Assembly: GCF_004138485.1 (NCBI RefSeq)
Contig: NZ_RYEV01000005.1
Location: 434,001-498,000 of the forward strand
Source of the DNA: Peristeroidobacter soli
GTDB taxonomy: Bacteria; Pseudomonadota; Gammaproteobacteria; Steroidobacterales; Steroidobacteraceae
Reading direction: 5' to 3'
DNA: 64,000 nt
Part shown: piece after piece, positions 42,679-55,277 of the stretch
Layout of the letters: every line of letters starts with the position of its first letter
Position numbering within the stretch: the stretch's first letter is position 1
Program-made: the position numbers and the translations under genes
Notes under the pieces: model-generated
What the model was told of the DNA's origin: nothing
The model's database searches: none
Seen by the model: only the letters and a program-made list of their open reading frames with translations

Positions 42679-44763
42679 GTGAGCGCTATTAAAAAATCCT
42701 TCGCCTTTGGCCAGCATCAAGTCACGATCGAAACCGGCGAAATGGCCCGCCAGGCCGACGGCGCGGTGGTAGTGACGATGGGCGATACCGTGGTGCTGGT
42801 CACCGCGGTGGGCCGCAAACAGGCCGATCCGAACAAGGACTTCTTTCCGCTGACCGTCAACTACGTCGAGAAGACCTACGCCGCGGGTCGCATCCCCGGC
42901 GGCTTCTTCAAGCGCGAAGGCCGTCCGTCGGAAAAAGAAACATTGACCTCGCGCCTGATCGACCGTCCGATCCGGCCGCTGTTTCCGGAACACTTCTTCA
43001 ATGAGATTCAGGTGGTCGCGACCGTCGTGTCGCTGAATCCTGAAATCGATGCCGACATCCCGGCGATGCTCGGCGCCTCCGCCGCGCTGGCGCTGTCCGG
43101 TGTGCCGTTCATGGGCCCGATCGGCGCCGCCAAGGTCGGTTACATCGACGGCCAGTACGTGCTGAACCCGACCGCCAAGCAGCTCAAGACCTCCAAGCTC
43201 GATCTCGTGGTCGCCGGCACGGCCGAAGCGGTGCTGATGGTCGAATCCGAAGCCGATCGTCTGTCCGAGGAAGTGATGCTCGGCGCCGTGGTGTTCGGTC
43301 ACGAGCAGATGCAGGTCGCGATCAAGGCGATCAACGAGCTCAAGGCCGAAGCCGGCAAGGCCGCCTGGGCCTGGGCGCCGCCGGTGGCCAACACCGCGCT
43401 GGAAGCCGCTGTGGCCGCCAATGCGAAGAGCGCGCTGAGCGACGCTTATCAGGTCACCGACAAGATGAAGCGTCGTGACCGCGTGCAGGAAATCAAGCTG
43501 GCCGCGATCACCGCGCTGGCTTCGGGCGAGGCGCCGCAGTTCGCCGCTGGCGATGTTTCCAAGGAATTCGCCAACCTCGAATACCGCATCGTGCGCGATC
43601 GCGTGATCACCGGCGCGCCGCGTATCGACGGCCGCGACATGAAGACGGTGCGTCCGATCACGATCAAGACCGGCGTGCTGCCGCGTACGCACGGCTCCGC
43701 TTTGTTCACTCGCGGCGAGACGCAGGCGCTCGTCACCACCACGCTCGGCACTGGCCGCGACGCGCAGATCATCGATGCGTTGACCGGCGAGCGCAAAGAG
43801 CCGTTCATGTTCCACTACAACTTCCCTCCGTTCAGCGTCGGCGAGACCGGCATGATGGGTTCGCCGAAGCGCCGCGAAATCGGTCACGGCAACCTGGCTC
43901 GTCGCGGCATCAGCGCCGTGATGCCGGACATGACCAACTTCCCGTACGTCATCCGCGTGGTCTCGGAAATTCTCGAGTCGAACGGCTCCAGCTCCATGGC
44001 CAGCGTCTGCGGCTCCAGCCTTGCGCTGATGGACGCGGGCGTGCCGATCAAGGCGTCGGTCGCCGGCGTGGCGATGGGCCTGGTGAAGGAGGGCGACAAG
44101 TTCCAGGTGCTCACCGACATCCTCGGTGACGAAGATCACCTCGGCGACATGGACTTCAAGGTGGCCGGTACGCGCGATGGCGTGACCGCCCTGCAGATGG
44201 ACATCAAGATCAACGGCATCACCAAGGAGATCATGCAGGTGGCGCTGGATCAGGCGAAGGCCGGCCGTCTGCACATCCTCGAGCAGATGGACCAGATCCT
44301 CCCGGCGGCTCGCGCGCAGATGTCCGAGTGGGCGCCGTCGATCATCACCATCAAGATCGATCCGGAGAAGATTCGCGAAGTCATCGGCAAGGGCGGCGCG
44401 GTCATCCGGGCCATCACCGAAGAGACCGGCACCACCATCGACATCGAGAACGACGGCACGGTCAAGATCGCGTCGGTGGACGGCGTGTCGGGCCGCGAGG
44501 CGCAGCGTCGCATCGAGCTGATCACGGCGGAAGTCGAAGTGGGTCGCGTCTATGAAGGCCGCGTGGCGCGTCTGATGGACTTCGGCGCGTTCGTCACCAT
44601 CCTGCCGGGCAAGGACGGCCTGGTGCACATCTCGCAGATCTCCGAAGAGCGCGTCGAGCGCGTCAGCGACAAGCTGAAGGAAGGCGACGTGGTGCGCGTG
44701 AAGGTGCTGGAAGTCGACCGTCAGGGCCGCGTGCGTCTGAGCATGCGCAACGTCGAGGCGTAA
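42679..44763 (+). CDS. pnp: Polyribonucleotide nucleotidyltransferase (PNPase)
   Basis: PNPase is the phosphorolytic 3'-5' exoribonuclease of the RNA degradosome. The 694-residue protein has two RNase PH-like domains (about 10-230 and 310-545) with TFGHQ-like FAFGHQ at the start, [34 protein letters not shown] and [16 protein letters not shown], then a KH domain ([20 protein letters not shown]) and an S1 domain ([34 protein letters not shown]). It starts at GTG 42679 with AGGAA upstream. Confidence 0.98.
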   Translation: MSAIKKSFAFGQHQVTIETGEMARQADGAVVVTMGDTVVLVTAVGRKQADPNKDFFPLTVNYVEKTYAAGRIPGGFFKREGRPSEKETLTSRLIDRPIRPLFPEHFFNEIQVVATVVSLNPEIDADIPAMLGASAALALSGVPFMGPIGAAKVGYIDGQYVLNPTAKQLKTSKLDLVVAGTAEAVLMVESEADRLSEEVMLGAVVFGHEQMQVAIKAINELKAEAGKAAWAWAPPVANTALEAAVAANAKSALSDAYQVTDKMKRRDRVQEIKLAAITALASGEAPQFAAGDVSKEFANLEYRIVRDRVITGAPRIDGRDMKTVRPITIKTGVLPRTHGSALFTRGETQALVTTTLGTGRDAQIIDALTGERKEPFMFHYNFPPFSVGETGMMGSPKRREIGHGNLARRGISAVMPDMTNFPYVIRVVSEILESNGSSSMASVCGSSLALMDAGVPIKASVAGVAMGLVKEGDKFQVLTDILGDEDHLGDMDFKVAGTRDGVTALQMDIKINGITKEIMQVALDQAKAGRLHILEQMDQILPAARAQMSEWAPSIITIKIDPEKIREVIGKGGAVIRAITEETGTTIDIENDGTVKIASVDGVSGREAQRRIELITAEVEVGRVYEGRVARLMDFGAFVTILPGKDGLVHISQISEERVERVSDKLKEGDVVRVKVLEVDRQGRVRLSMRNVEA

Positions 44764-44772
44764 AGAATCAGG

Positions 44773-44798
44773 CCGGAGGCAGTGGCCACTGCCTCCGG
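44773..44798. terminator. Perfect 26-bp palindrome between convergent pnp and phaR
   Basis: The 26 bp are a perfect palindrome reading CCGGAGGCAGTGG and its complement with no loop, placed 10 bp after pnp and 17 bp beyond phaR. This is the usual position of a bidirectional terminator for convergent genes, although no T tract follows on the plus strand. Confidence 0.6.
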
Positions 44799-44814
44799 TC
44801 GAAAGACTGGTTAC

Positions 44815-45369
44815 TCAGGCACGCGAGTCGGTTTCCGTATCCACTGCGCGCTGTTCTTCGCGGGCCGCCGTCGCCGCTCCGCTCATCACTTTAAAGATAT
44901 CGTCCTGCACCGAGCGCCATCGCTCGATGTTCTGTTGCGTCAGCGCGGCAATGCTGTCGTAGGCCTCGTTGCCGAATACGCCTCGCATGTGCTCCCTCAT
45001 CTGCTGCTGTTGGCTCGACAGCATCTTCAGGCTCTGTTCCAGATAGCTTCCCACCAGGCATTGCATGGCGCCGCCATACGAGCGGATGACCTGCGACAGG
45101 AAGTCCTGACTCATCAGCGGTTCGCCGGCGTGCTCCTGCTCGGCAATCACCTGCAGCAGGATCGAGCGGGTGATGTCCTCGGTGGATTTCTTGTCGATGA
45201 CGACGAAGTCGATTTTCTCCATCACCAGCCGGCGAATGTCGGCGAGCGTGATGTAGCGGCTTTCGACGGTGTCATAGAGCCGGCGGTTGGGATATTTCTT
45301 GACGACTCTGGGTTGAGTTGTTTGATTCGTCGCGTTCTCCTGCTTGTTTTCAAACTTGGGCTCGCTCAT
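44815..45369 (-). CDS. phaR: Polyhydroxyalkanoate synthesis repressor PhaR
   Basis: PhaR senses polyhydroxyalkanoate granules and represses phasin and related genes. The 184-residue protein has the N-terminal DNA-binding domain (VVKKYPNRRLYDTVESRYITLADIRRLVMEKIDFVVIDKKSTEDITRSILLQVI) and the accumulation-regulatory C-terminal domain (LMSQDFLSQVIRSYGGAMQCLVGSYLEQSLKML). ATG 45369 has GGGGAG upstream; a longer open frame has no homology. No PHA synthesis gene is in the window. Confidence 0.94.
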   Translation of the reverse strand: MSEPKFENKQENATNQTTQPRVVKKYPNRRLYDTVESRYITLADIRRLVMEKIDFVVIDKKSTEDITRSILLQVIAEQEHAGEPLMSQDFLSQVIRSYGGAMQCLVGSYLEQSLKMLSSQQQQMREHMRGVFGNEAYDSIAALTQQNIERWRSVQDDIFKVMSGAATAAREEQRAVDTETDSRA

Positions 45370-45422
45370 CACTGCTCCCCGATGCAGCTCAGAGCTAGAA
45401 GCCAATCTTGTTTCTAGCGCAT

Positions 45423-46382
45423 TCATATTAGTCCATCCTCGCGTCCGACCCGGATCGTTGCCTGACGCTGTCCGTTCAAACGTTGCGGTTGCCAGTGTTT
45501 TATTGCCCACTCCCACAGCGTCGCCAATCCGGCACGACGCAGTTCGGGAGGCGGCGCTTGCTGCAGAAACGCCAACGCCCGCCATACTTCCCCAGTCGGG
45601 CGGTCGATATCGATTGCTGCAGCGCCTGCCGACTTCGACAGTTTGATCCCGTTAACATGTGTTGCTACTGGCAAATGTGCGTAGTCCGGTACTGCCAGAT
45701 CTAACATGCGATGCAATATCACCTGTCGAGGTGTGCTGTGTAGCAAATCGGCCCCGCGCACGACCGCGGTAATTCCCTGGAAGGCATCGTCGATCACCAC
45801 CGCGAGTTGGTAGGCATGCAGCCCATCCCGGCGACGAATAACGAAATCTCCCACCTCTGCTGACACATCAACAGTGAAGCGTCCTTGCAGCAGATCCGTA
45901 ACTGCGGTTTCCCCTCGGGTCACAAATAAACGAATGGCGGTCTTGCGTTCCGGTGCGCGAGGGCCTAGGCGACACCATCCCGGATAGCGCAACTCATCGG
46001 TATCAAACAAACGCACTTCGGAAGATTGCGCGGCTTGCAGTTCACTTCGAGTGCAGGAGCAATGAAATGCCTGAGCGTTATTTAACAAACGTTGCGTCGC
46101 CGCTTCATAAGCTTCGCGGCGTGAACTCTGACGCAAGATAGAACCAGTCCACTCGAAACCGAGCGTGTCGAGGGTACGGATGATGGAGTCGGCGCTGCCG
46201 GGGACCTCGCGCGGGGTGTCGAGGTCTTCGATACGAAGCAGCCATTCGCCGCCCGCCTGACGGGCATACAGATAACTGCCGACGGCCGCGACCAGCGAGC
46301 CGAAATGGAGAGGGCCGGTCGGCGAGGGTGCGAACCGGCCCCGGTAGAAGCGGTTGGCGGTTGGTGAAGAGGGTAGCAGCAT
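45423..46382 (-). CDS. gluQ: Glutamyl-Q tRNA(Asp) synthetase
   Basis: GluQ-RS is a GluRS paralogue without the anticodon-binding domain that glutamylates queuosine-34 of tRNA(Asp). The 319-residue protein has the class I motif FAPSPTGPLHFGSL, the zinc ligands CSC and YPGWC, RRRDGLHAYQLAVVIDDAFQGI and a KMSKS-like KLSKS. ATG 46382 is preferred over an upstream TTG. It lies downstream of dksA on the same strand, the conserved dksA-gluQ arrangement. Confidence 0.94.
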   Translation of the reverse strand: MLLPSSPTANRFYRGRFAPSPTGPLHFGSLVAAVGSYLYARQAGGEWLLRIEDLDTPREVPGSADSIIRTLDTLGFEWTGSILRQSSRREAYEAATQRLLNNAQAFHCSCTRSELQAAQSSEVRLFDTDELRYPGWCRLGPRAPERKTAIRLFVTRGETAVTDLLQGRFTVDVSAEVGDFVIRRRDGLHAYQLAVVIDDAFQGITAVVRGADLLHSTPRQVILHRMLDLAVPDYAHLPVATHVNGIKLSKSAGAAAIDIDRPTGEVWRALAFLQQAPPPELRRAGLATLWEWAIKHWQPQRLNGQRQATIRVGREDGLI

Positions 46383-46456
46383 CCGATCATCGCCGGCTGG
46401 CGGCAATGGGTCGATTCGGACAGTACATCGGACGGCCGCGGCTGGGGCTCTTGACT

Positions 46457-46505
46457 AACCGCCAACCGCCAACCGCCAACCGCCAACCGCGAACCGCGAA
46501 CCGCT
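46457..46505. repeat. Seven tandem 7-bp repeats between dksA and gluQ
   Basis: Seven tandem heptamers are present: four AACCGCC, two AACCGCG and one AACCGCT. They overlap the last bases of the dksA stop codon. The variant units at one end suggest slippage expansion; copy number probably varies between strains. The repeat lies in the dksA-gluQ transcript, 75 bp before gluQ. Confidence 0.85.
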
Positions 46506-47397
46506 ATCTGTACCGGTCGTCGCGGTCGCCGTACTGAAGTTCGCGACGCTCGCGACGTTCCTGCGCTTCGATGCACAGGGTCGCGACCGGACGGGCTTCG
46601 AGCCGCTTGATGCCGATCTCCTCGCCGGTCTCGACACAGTAGCCGTAGCTGCCGTCCTCGATCCGCTTGATCGCTTCTTCGATCTTGCGGATCAGCTTGC
46701 GCTCGCGGTCACGCGTGCGCAGCTCGAGGCTGAACTCGGACTCCTGGGTCGCGCGGTCGTTCGGATCGGGGAAGTTGGCCGCCTCGTCCTTCATATGGAG
46801 CACGGTGCGATCGACCTCCTGCATCAAGTCCCGTTTCCACGTGTTCAGGATCTGTCGGAAGTGGTCGAGCTGCTCCTTGTTCATGTACTGCTCGCCACGC
46901 CGCGGAATGTAAGGTTTTACATTCCGAGGGCCGGCTAACAGATTGACGCTCGACAGATCCTGGCCTTCGCTGTCCTCACTGTCGCTGGTCGCGTCAGTGT
47001 CCTGGGAATTGGTAATCGGATGAGAAATCACGGGTCTCGCTGAAGTTGGCTTCACAGGGGTTGCAGGGACCGGTTCGGCGACCGACTCGTCGTCGGTTTC
47101 CGTAACCGGGGCGGCTGCCGGCTTGTGGGCCGGCTTCGCTGCGGCGGCTACTGCTGCCACTGGCTTGATCGGTTCGCTGGGCTTGTCGGCCTTGGTTGCA
47201 GTGTGGGCGGAAGCTGGGGTCGGCCGGGGCACCGGGGCGGCTGAGGCCGGCTTCGGCCGCGCCGCTGCCGGGGGCGCTTTCCTGGCGGGCACCGCCTTCT
47301 TTGCGGTGTCCTTGGCCGACTCTTTCACGGCCGGGGCTTTCTTGACCACGGGTTGCTTGGCCTTCGTCGCTTTCGTCGACGGTTTTTTTGCGGCCAT
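46504..47397 (-). CDS. dksA: DksA-family transcription factor with degenerate zinc site
   Basis: DksA binds the RNA polymerase secondary channel and mediates the stringent response with ppGpp. The 297-residue protein has a low-complexity Lys/Ala/Pro-rich N-terminus (about residues 1-150) and a C-terminal DksA domain (YMNKEQLDHFRQILNTWKRDLMQEVDRTVLHMKDEAANFPDPNDRATQESEF). The coiled-coil tip DxxDRA is present as DPNDRA. Its zinc finger reads CVETG and CIEAQ instead of CxxC and CxxC, so two of four cysteines are replaced (Thr, Ala), like zinc-independent DksA2-type proteins. Confidence 0.92.
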   Translation of the reverse strand: MAAKKPSTKATKAKQPVVKKAPAVKESAKDTAKKAVPARKAPPAAARPKPASAAPVPRPTPASAHTATKADKPSEPIKPVAAVAAAAKPAHKPAAAPVTETDDESVAEPVPATPVKPTSARPVISHPITNSQDTDATSDSEDSEGQDLSSVNLLAGPRNVKPYIPRRGEQYMNKEQLDHFRQILNTWKRDLMQEVDRTVLHMKDEAANFPDPNDRATQESEFSLELRTRDRERKLIRKIEEAIKRIEDGSYGYCVETGEEIGIKRLEARPVATLCIEAQERRERRELQYGDRDDRYR

Positions 47398-47659
47398 CGA
47401 AAATGCCTCCGCGAGGGCCCCGGCTCAAACCACGGCCCTAAACAACAGCTTGGACACCACCTTGTACTAGGTGCTTCAACAGTTCCGGACAATCGTTCGC
47501 CAAAGAGGGGCGCGATTATACAGACCGTACCTGCCTCGTACAGGGCTATCGGCGGCTGCGAATTTCGGTCCACTCAGCCGCTGTCAACGCGTCCACAGGC
47601 GGGAATGTTTCACATACACTACGGCCCGTTTTCACACCCCCTTTGGCACTCGAGGCGCG

Positions 47660-50600
47660 ATGCGACTCAATAAGATCAAGTTGGCCGGGTTCAAGTCGTT
47701 CGTGGACCCGACCGCGGTGAATTTCCCGGGCAATCTGACGGGCGTCGTCGGCCCGAACGGTTGCGGCAAGTCGAACATCATCGACGCCGTGCGCTGGGTC
47801 ATGGGCGAGATCTCCGCCAAGCATCTGCGTGGCGATTCGATGGCCGACGTGGTGTTCAACGGCTCCAGCTCGCGCAAGCCCGTGGGCACCGCCTCCGTGG
47901 AACTGGTGTTCGACAATTCCGACGGCAAGCTCGCCGGCCAGTTCGCCAACTTCAACGAAGTGTCGCTGAAACGCGTCGTGTCCCGCGACGGCACCTCGGC
48001 GTACTTCCTCAACGGCGCGCGCTGCCGTCGCAAGGACATCACCCAGCTGTTCCTCGGCACCGGCCTGGGCTCTCGCAGCTACGCCATCATCGAGCAAGGC
48101 ATGATCGGCCGCGTCATCGAGGCGCGTCCGGAGGAGCTGCGAGGCTTCATCGAAGAGGCGGCCGGCATCTCCAAGTACAAGGAGCGCCGTCGCGAGACCG
48201 CCAATCGCATCTCCGCCACCAAGGAGAACCTGGAGCGCCTGAACGACGTCCGCGAGGAGGTCGACAAGCAGCTGCGCCACTTGCAGCGCCAGGCCGCGAC
48301 CGCGCGCCGCTATCAGTCCCTGAAGCAGGATGAGCGCAAGCTCAACGCCGAATTGATCGCCCTTCGCCTGAAGACCATCGAAGGCGACGCGGAGTCGAAG
48401 GAAGCCATTCTGCGTGAGCGCGACACGGCGATGCAGGCGTTGATCGCCGAGCTGCGTGCCATCGAGTCGTCGATCGAAACCTCGCGCGAAGATTTCACCG
48501 AAAAGTCAGAAGCCCTGAACGCGGTTCAGGGTCGCAATTACCAGATCGGCTCCGAGATCTCGCGCACCGAACAGTCGATCCAGCACACCCGCGAGCTGCG
48601 CCAGCGCCAGCGGCAGGATCTGGAACAGACCGAAGAGAGCGCGGCCGAAGCCAGCAAACACCTGTCGCGCGATCAGGAACAGATCACCACGCTGCAGACC
48701 GAGCTGGAACAGCTCGAGCCCGGTCTCGAAGCCGCTCGCGAGCGCGAGCAGTCCTCCGCCGACGCGCTGTCACAGGCCGAAGAGGCGATGCAGCTGTGGC
48801 AGGAGCGTTGGGAAGATTTCAATCGCGAGTCGCGGTCGGCCAGCGAAAAGACGCAGGTCGAGCGCGCGCGTATCGAGCAGTTGGAACATCAACTGTCGGG
48901 CCTGCGGTCGCGTCGTGAACGGTTGAGCTCCGAGCTCGGTCAGCTCGACATGGGCGACTCCGCCGAGCGCATCGCCATGCTCGAAGCTCAGCAGGAAGAT
49001 GCCGCTCTCCAAGGCGAGACCGCGGCGACTCAGCTGCGTGAAGCAACGGAACAGTTGCAGGCGCTGCGTGAGCGCGAGCGCGAGCTGGTCAGCGCCGAAG
49101 ACAACGCCCGCAAGCAGTTGCAGGAAGCGCAGGGCAAGCTGATGTCGCTGCAGGCTCTGCAGCAGGCGGCGCTCGGCCTCGCTCAAGGCAAAGTCACCGA
49201 ATGGCTGTCATCCAATTCTCTCACCGAGCGTCCGCGTCTCGGTCAGCAACTGGTCGTGGAGCAGGGCTGGGAGCGTGCGGTCGAGACGGTGCTCGGCTCG
49301 TACCTCGAAGCCGTGTCGGTCGATGCCCTCGACGACATCGCGCAACGCATCGACTCGTTGCAAGTCGGCTCCGTTTCTTTCTTCTCGGCGGGATCGAGCA
49401 GCGCTCACAGCAGCGACAGCAACAGCCTGCTGTCTCGCGTGCAGGGGCCGTCCGCGATCTCCGCGTTGTTGACGGGCATCGTCGCCGTCGACTCGTTGCC
49501 CGAAGCGCTGGAGCGCCGTCACTCCCTCTCCGATGGTCAATCGATCATCACGCGTGATGGCGTCTGGATCGGGCGCGACTGGCTGCGTGTCAGTCGCGAC
49601 AAAGACGTTCACGCCGGCGTCATCGAGCGCGAAAAGGAAATGGGCGAGCTGCGTGACCGCGTCAGCGCGGCCGAAGAGCAGCGCGAGACCGTGCAGTCGC
49701 AGCTCGCCGAATGCCGTGACGGCTTCCACGCGCTCGAACAGCGCCGCGATGAATTGCAGGTCGAGGTGAATCGTCTGCATCGCTCGCATAGCGAGTTCAG
49801 CTCGCAAGTGACCGCACTGCGTGCCAAGGCCGAGCAGACCGCCGAGCGTCTGCGTCGGGTCACCGGCGAAATCGAAGAATTGGATAGCGACCATCAGAGC
49901 CGTGCCGAAGCCATTGCCGAAGCGCGTGCCCGCCTGCAGGAAGGCGTGGAGGCGATGGCGCAGTTCGAAGATCAGCGCATCGGTCTCGAGCAGGAGCGTG
50001 ATGAGCGCCGTGAAGATCTGGGTCACAAGCGCTCACAGGCGCAGCTGGATCGCTCCGGTGCGCAGGACGTGGCGATCAAAGTGGAGTCGCGGCGCTCGGC
50101 GCTGCAGTCCATTTCCGCCGGTCTCGATCGTCTGCGCAATCAGTTGGAACAGTTGGAGCAGCGCAGAGACAGGCTGACTGCGCAGTTGTCCGAGGGCGAT
50201 GCGCCGCTCGAAGCGCTGGAGCTGGAGCTCGAAGCGAAGCTCGAGCAACGCGTCGAAGTCGAACAGGAATTGTCGGTCGCGCGCGAGGCGCTGGAAGGTG
50301 CCGAGCATTTGATGCGTACGATGGATCAGCAGCGCCTGGATCGCGAGCACGCGATCGAAGCCGCGCGCAATGGCCTGGAAGACGTGCGCATGCTCGCTCA
50401 GGAATTGAAGGTGCGCCGTGAGACGCTGCAAGAGCAGTTCGCGGCGACCGGTCTGGAGCTGGCGACCGTGTACCAGGAAATGCCGCCGGAAGCCGACGTG
50501 CATGCCTGGGAAGAAACATTGAGCGACATCGCCGACAAGGTCGGCCGGCTCGGCGCGGTCAATCTCGCGGCCATCGAGGAATATCAGGAACAGTCCCAGC

Positions 50601-51163
50601 GCAAGGAATACCTGGACAGCCAGTTCAAGGACCTGACCGAAGCGCTGGAAACGTTGGAGACCGCGATCCAGAAGATCGACAAGGAAACGCGTCAGCGTTT
50701 CCAGGACACGTTCGATCGGGTCAACGCCGGCCTGAAGGAACGCTTCCCGCGCCTGTTCGGCGGCGGTCATGCGTACCTGGAGCTGGCGGGCGAGGACATC
50801 CTGAACGCCGGCGTGTCCATCATGGCGCGCCCGCCGGGCAAGCGGAACAGCACCATCAATCAGCTCTCGGGCGGTGAGAAGGCACTGACGGCGGTGGCGC
50901 TGGTGTTCTCCATCTTCGAACTGAATCCCGCGCCGTTCTGTCTGCTGGACGAGGTGGACGCGCCGCTCGACGAAGCGAACGTCGGCCGCTTCTGCAACAC
51001 GGTCAAGGAAATGTCCGAGCGCGTGCAGTTCATCTTCATCACTCACAACAAGACGACGATGGAGCTGGCGTCGCACCTGGTCGGTGTGACCATGAACGAA
51101 CCGGGCGTGTCGCGCCTGGTAGCAGTGGACGTCGACGAAGCGGTGCGTCTGGCGGCGATGTAA
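47660..51163 (+). CDS. smc: Chromosome segregation protein SMC
   Basis: SMC is the ATPase of the bacterial condensin that organises and segregates the chromosome with ScpA/ScpB; the start of scpA is at the end of this window. From ATG 47660 the protein is 1167 residues. It has Walker A GPNGCGKSN (31-39), two long coiled coils (about 165-500 and 670-1000), a hinge (about 510-660; LGQQLVVEQGWERAVETVLGSYLEAV), the ABC signature LSGGEKAL and Walker B FCLLDEVDAPLDEAN. An SMC rather than MukB is present, as in xanthomonads and pseudomonads. Confidence 0.97.
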   Translation: MRLNKIKLAGFKSFVDPTAVNFPGNLTGVVGPNGCGKSNIIDAVRWVMGEISAKHLRGDSMADVVFNGSSSRKPVGTASVELVFDNSDGKLAGQFANFNEVSLKRVVSRDGTSAYFLNGARCRRKDITQLFLGTGLGSRSYAIIEQGMIGRVIEARPEELRGFIEEAAGISKYKERRRETANRISATKENLERLNDVREEVDKQLRHLQRQAATARRYQSLKQDERKLNAELIALRLKTIEGDAESKEAILRERDTAMQALIAELRAIESSIETSREDFTEKSEALNAVQGRNYQIGSEISRTEQSIQHTRELRQRQRQDLEQTEESAAEASKHLSRDQEQITTLQTELEQLEPGLEAAREREQSSADALSQAEEAMQLWQERWEDFNRESRSASEKTQVERARIEQLEHQLSGLRSRRERLSSELGQLDMGDSAERIAMLEAQQEDAALQGETAATQLREATEQLQALRERERELVSAEDNARKQLQEAQGKLMSLQALQQAALGLAQGKVTEWLSSNSLTERPRLGQQLVVEQGWERAVETVLGSYLEAVSVDALDDIAQRIDSLQVGSVSFFSAGSSSAHSSDSNSLLSRVQGPSAISALLTGIVAVDSLPEALERRHSLSDGQSIITRDGVWIGRDWLRVSRDKDVHAGVIEREKEMGELRDRVSAAEEQRETVQSQLAECRDGFHALEQRRDELQVEVNRLHRSHSEFSSQVTALRAKAEQTAERLRRVTGEIEELDSDHQSRAEAIAEARARLQEGVEAMAQFEDQRIGLEQERDERREDLGHKRSQAQLDRSGAQDVAIKVESRRSALQSISAGLDRLRNQLEQLEQRRDRLTAQLSEGDAPLEALELELEAKLEQRVEVEQELSVAREALEGAEHLMRTMDQQRLDREHAIEAARNGLEDVRMLAQELKVRRETLQEQFAATGLELATVYQEMPPEADVHAWEETLSDIADKVGRLGAVNLAAIEEYQEQSQRKEYLDSQFKDLTEALETLETAIQKIDKETRQRFQDTFDRVNAGLKERFPRLFGGGHAYLELAGEDILNAGVSIMARPPGKRNSTINQLSGGEKALTAVALVFSIFELNPAPFCLLDEVDAPLDEANVGRFCNTVKEMSERVQFIFITHNKTTMELASHLVGVTMNEPGVSRLVAVDVDEAVRLAAM

Positions 51164-51175
51164 AGAACGAGCTCT

Positions 51176-54195
<3,020 letters not shown>

Positions 54196-54290
54196 TCGGC
54201 CGCTTGGGTCGTCGTGGCTGTGACCCCCTTCACGCCAGGGGGGCGGGCCAGTATGACTTAATCCCGCCGATAGCCGGCGAGACTAGGCAC

Positions 54291-55274
54291 GTGCGCGTAT
54301 ACACCACTGGCGTGTTCGACATCCTCCATCGAGGACACCTCAATATTCTCACCCAGGCGGCGGCGCTCGGGGAGCTGACCGTCGGCATCATGAGCGACCA
54401 GGGCGTCGAGGACACCAAGGGCGCCCGTCCCATCCTGAGTCTGGAAGAGCGCGATGCGCAGATCCGCTCGCTGCCGTTCGTCGCCGAGGTCATTCACTAC
54501 ACCGACGTTGACCAGCGCGCCAACTACGCGGCGTTGCGGCCAGACATCGTCGTGCAGGGCGACGACTGGTTGTTTTCCGCCGACCGCACGCCAGCGCTGA
54601 ACTTCTTACGCGACAATGGTATTCGTCTGGTGCTGTTGCCGCGGACCCAGGGCATTTCCACGACCGAGATCCGTAAACGCGTGGAGCGCTCGAGACGCCG
54701 CGACGAGCAGTTCCTTCGCGAACGGCTGCGCATGGTGCCGATGGCCGAGTTGAAACGCTACGAGGCTTTCGACGAGGCCAAGGTCGACAAGCTGATCGCG
54801 AAGATCCACGCCGACGGCACCTTCTTCAACCCGATCAGCGTGGTGCGCGAGATGATCGTGATCGATGGGGCGAATCGGCTCGAGGCGCTGCGTCGCCTGG
54901 ATGCGAGACACGTGCCCTGCGTGGTTTACGATTACTCGGAGATCGATCTGCTCGGCAACGTGCATTTCATCAACAATGGCGTGACCACTCGACTGTCGGA
55001 ATTCTCGCGTGAGGTCGGAGAGCGCATCGAATTCCCACGCCGCTCGCCGCAGGATATCCGCGCGGCAGCCGAGAGCGGCAAGATGATTCCCAACGGCGAG
55101 ACGTTTCATCGTGTCCCGCAGAGCGTGATCCGGTTTCCCATTCCCATGAGCGCGCTCACGTCGCCGACGGCGTTCGATCTGGCGGGCTACCTGGAGCGCA
55201 GGATCGCGTCCGGGCAGATTCGCTTTTATCAATCCGGTGTCTATGTGTGCGACGAATGGCAGGACGCGGGCTGA
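54291..55274 (+). CDS. Cytidylyltransferase fused to a ParB/SbnI-like domain
   Basis: Residues 1-130 of this 327-residue protein are a nucleotidyltransferase of the glycerol-3-phosphate cytidylyltransferase type: TTGVFDILHRGHLN with the HxGH motif (13-16), VVQGDDW and the late ISTTEIRKR motif (122-130). Residues about 150-327 resemble the ParB/SbnI/SerK fold, with FFNPISVV, VIDGANRLEALRRL (190-203) and VVYDYSEIDLL. SbnI/SerK proteins phosphorylate free serine, so the fusion may first phosphorylate an alcohol and then make its CDP derivative, as kinase-nucleotidyltransferase fusions such as HldE do. The substrate is unknown. Start GTG 54291 is set by the beginning of homology. It opens the five-gene envelope cluster. 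Confidence 0.75.
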   Translation: MRVYTTGVFDILHRGHLNILTQAAALGELTVGIMSDQGVEDTKGARPILSLEERDAQIRSLPFVAEVIHYTDVDQRANYAALRPDIVVQGDDWLFSADRTPALNFLRDNGIRLVLLPRTQGISTTEIRKRVERSRRRDEQFLRERLRMVPMAELKRYEAFDEAKVDKLIAKIHADGTFFNPISVVREMIVIDGANRLEALRRLDARHVPCVVYDYSEIDLLGNVHFINNGVTTRLSEFSREVGERIEFPRRSPQDIRAAAESGKMIPNGETFHRVPQSVIRFPIPMSALTSPTAFDLAGYLERRIASGQIRFYQSGVYVCDEWQDAG

Positions 55275-55277
55275 ATC

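Noticed and set aside
42664-44628. 654-codon minus-strand frame opposite pnp
   Set aside because: Its translation is Arg/His/Asp-rich without any domain and it mirrors the conserved pnp gene codon by codon.
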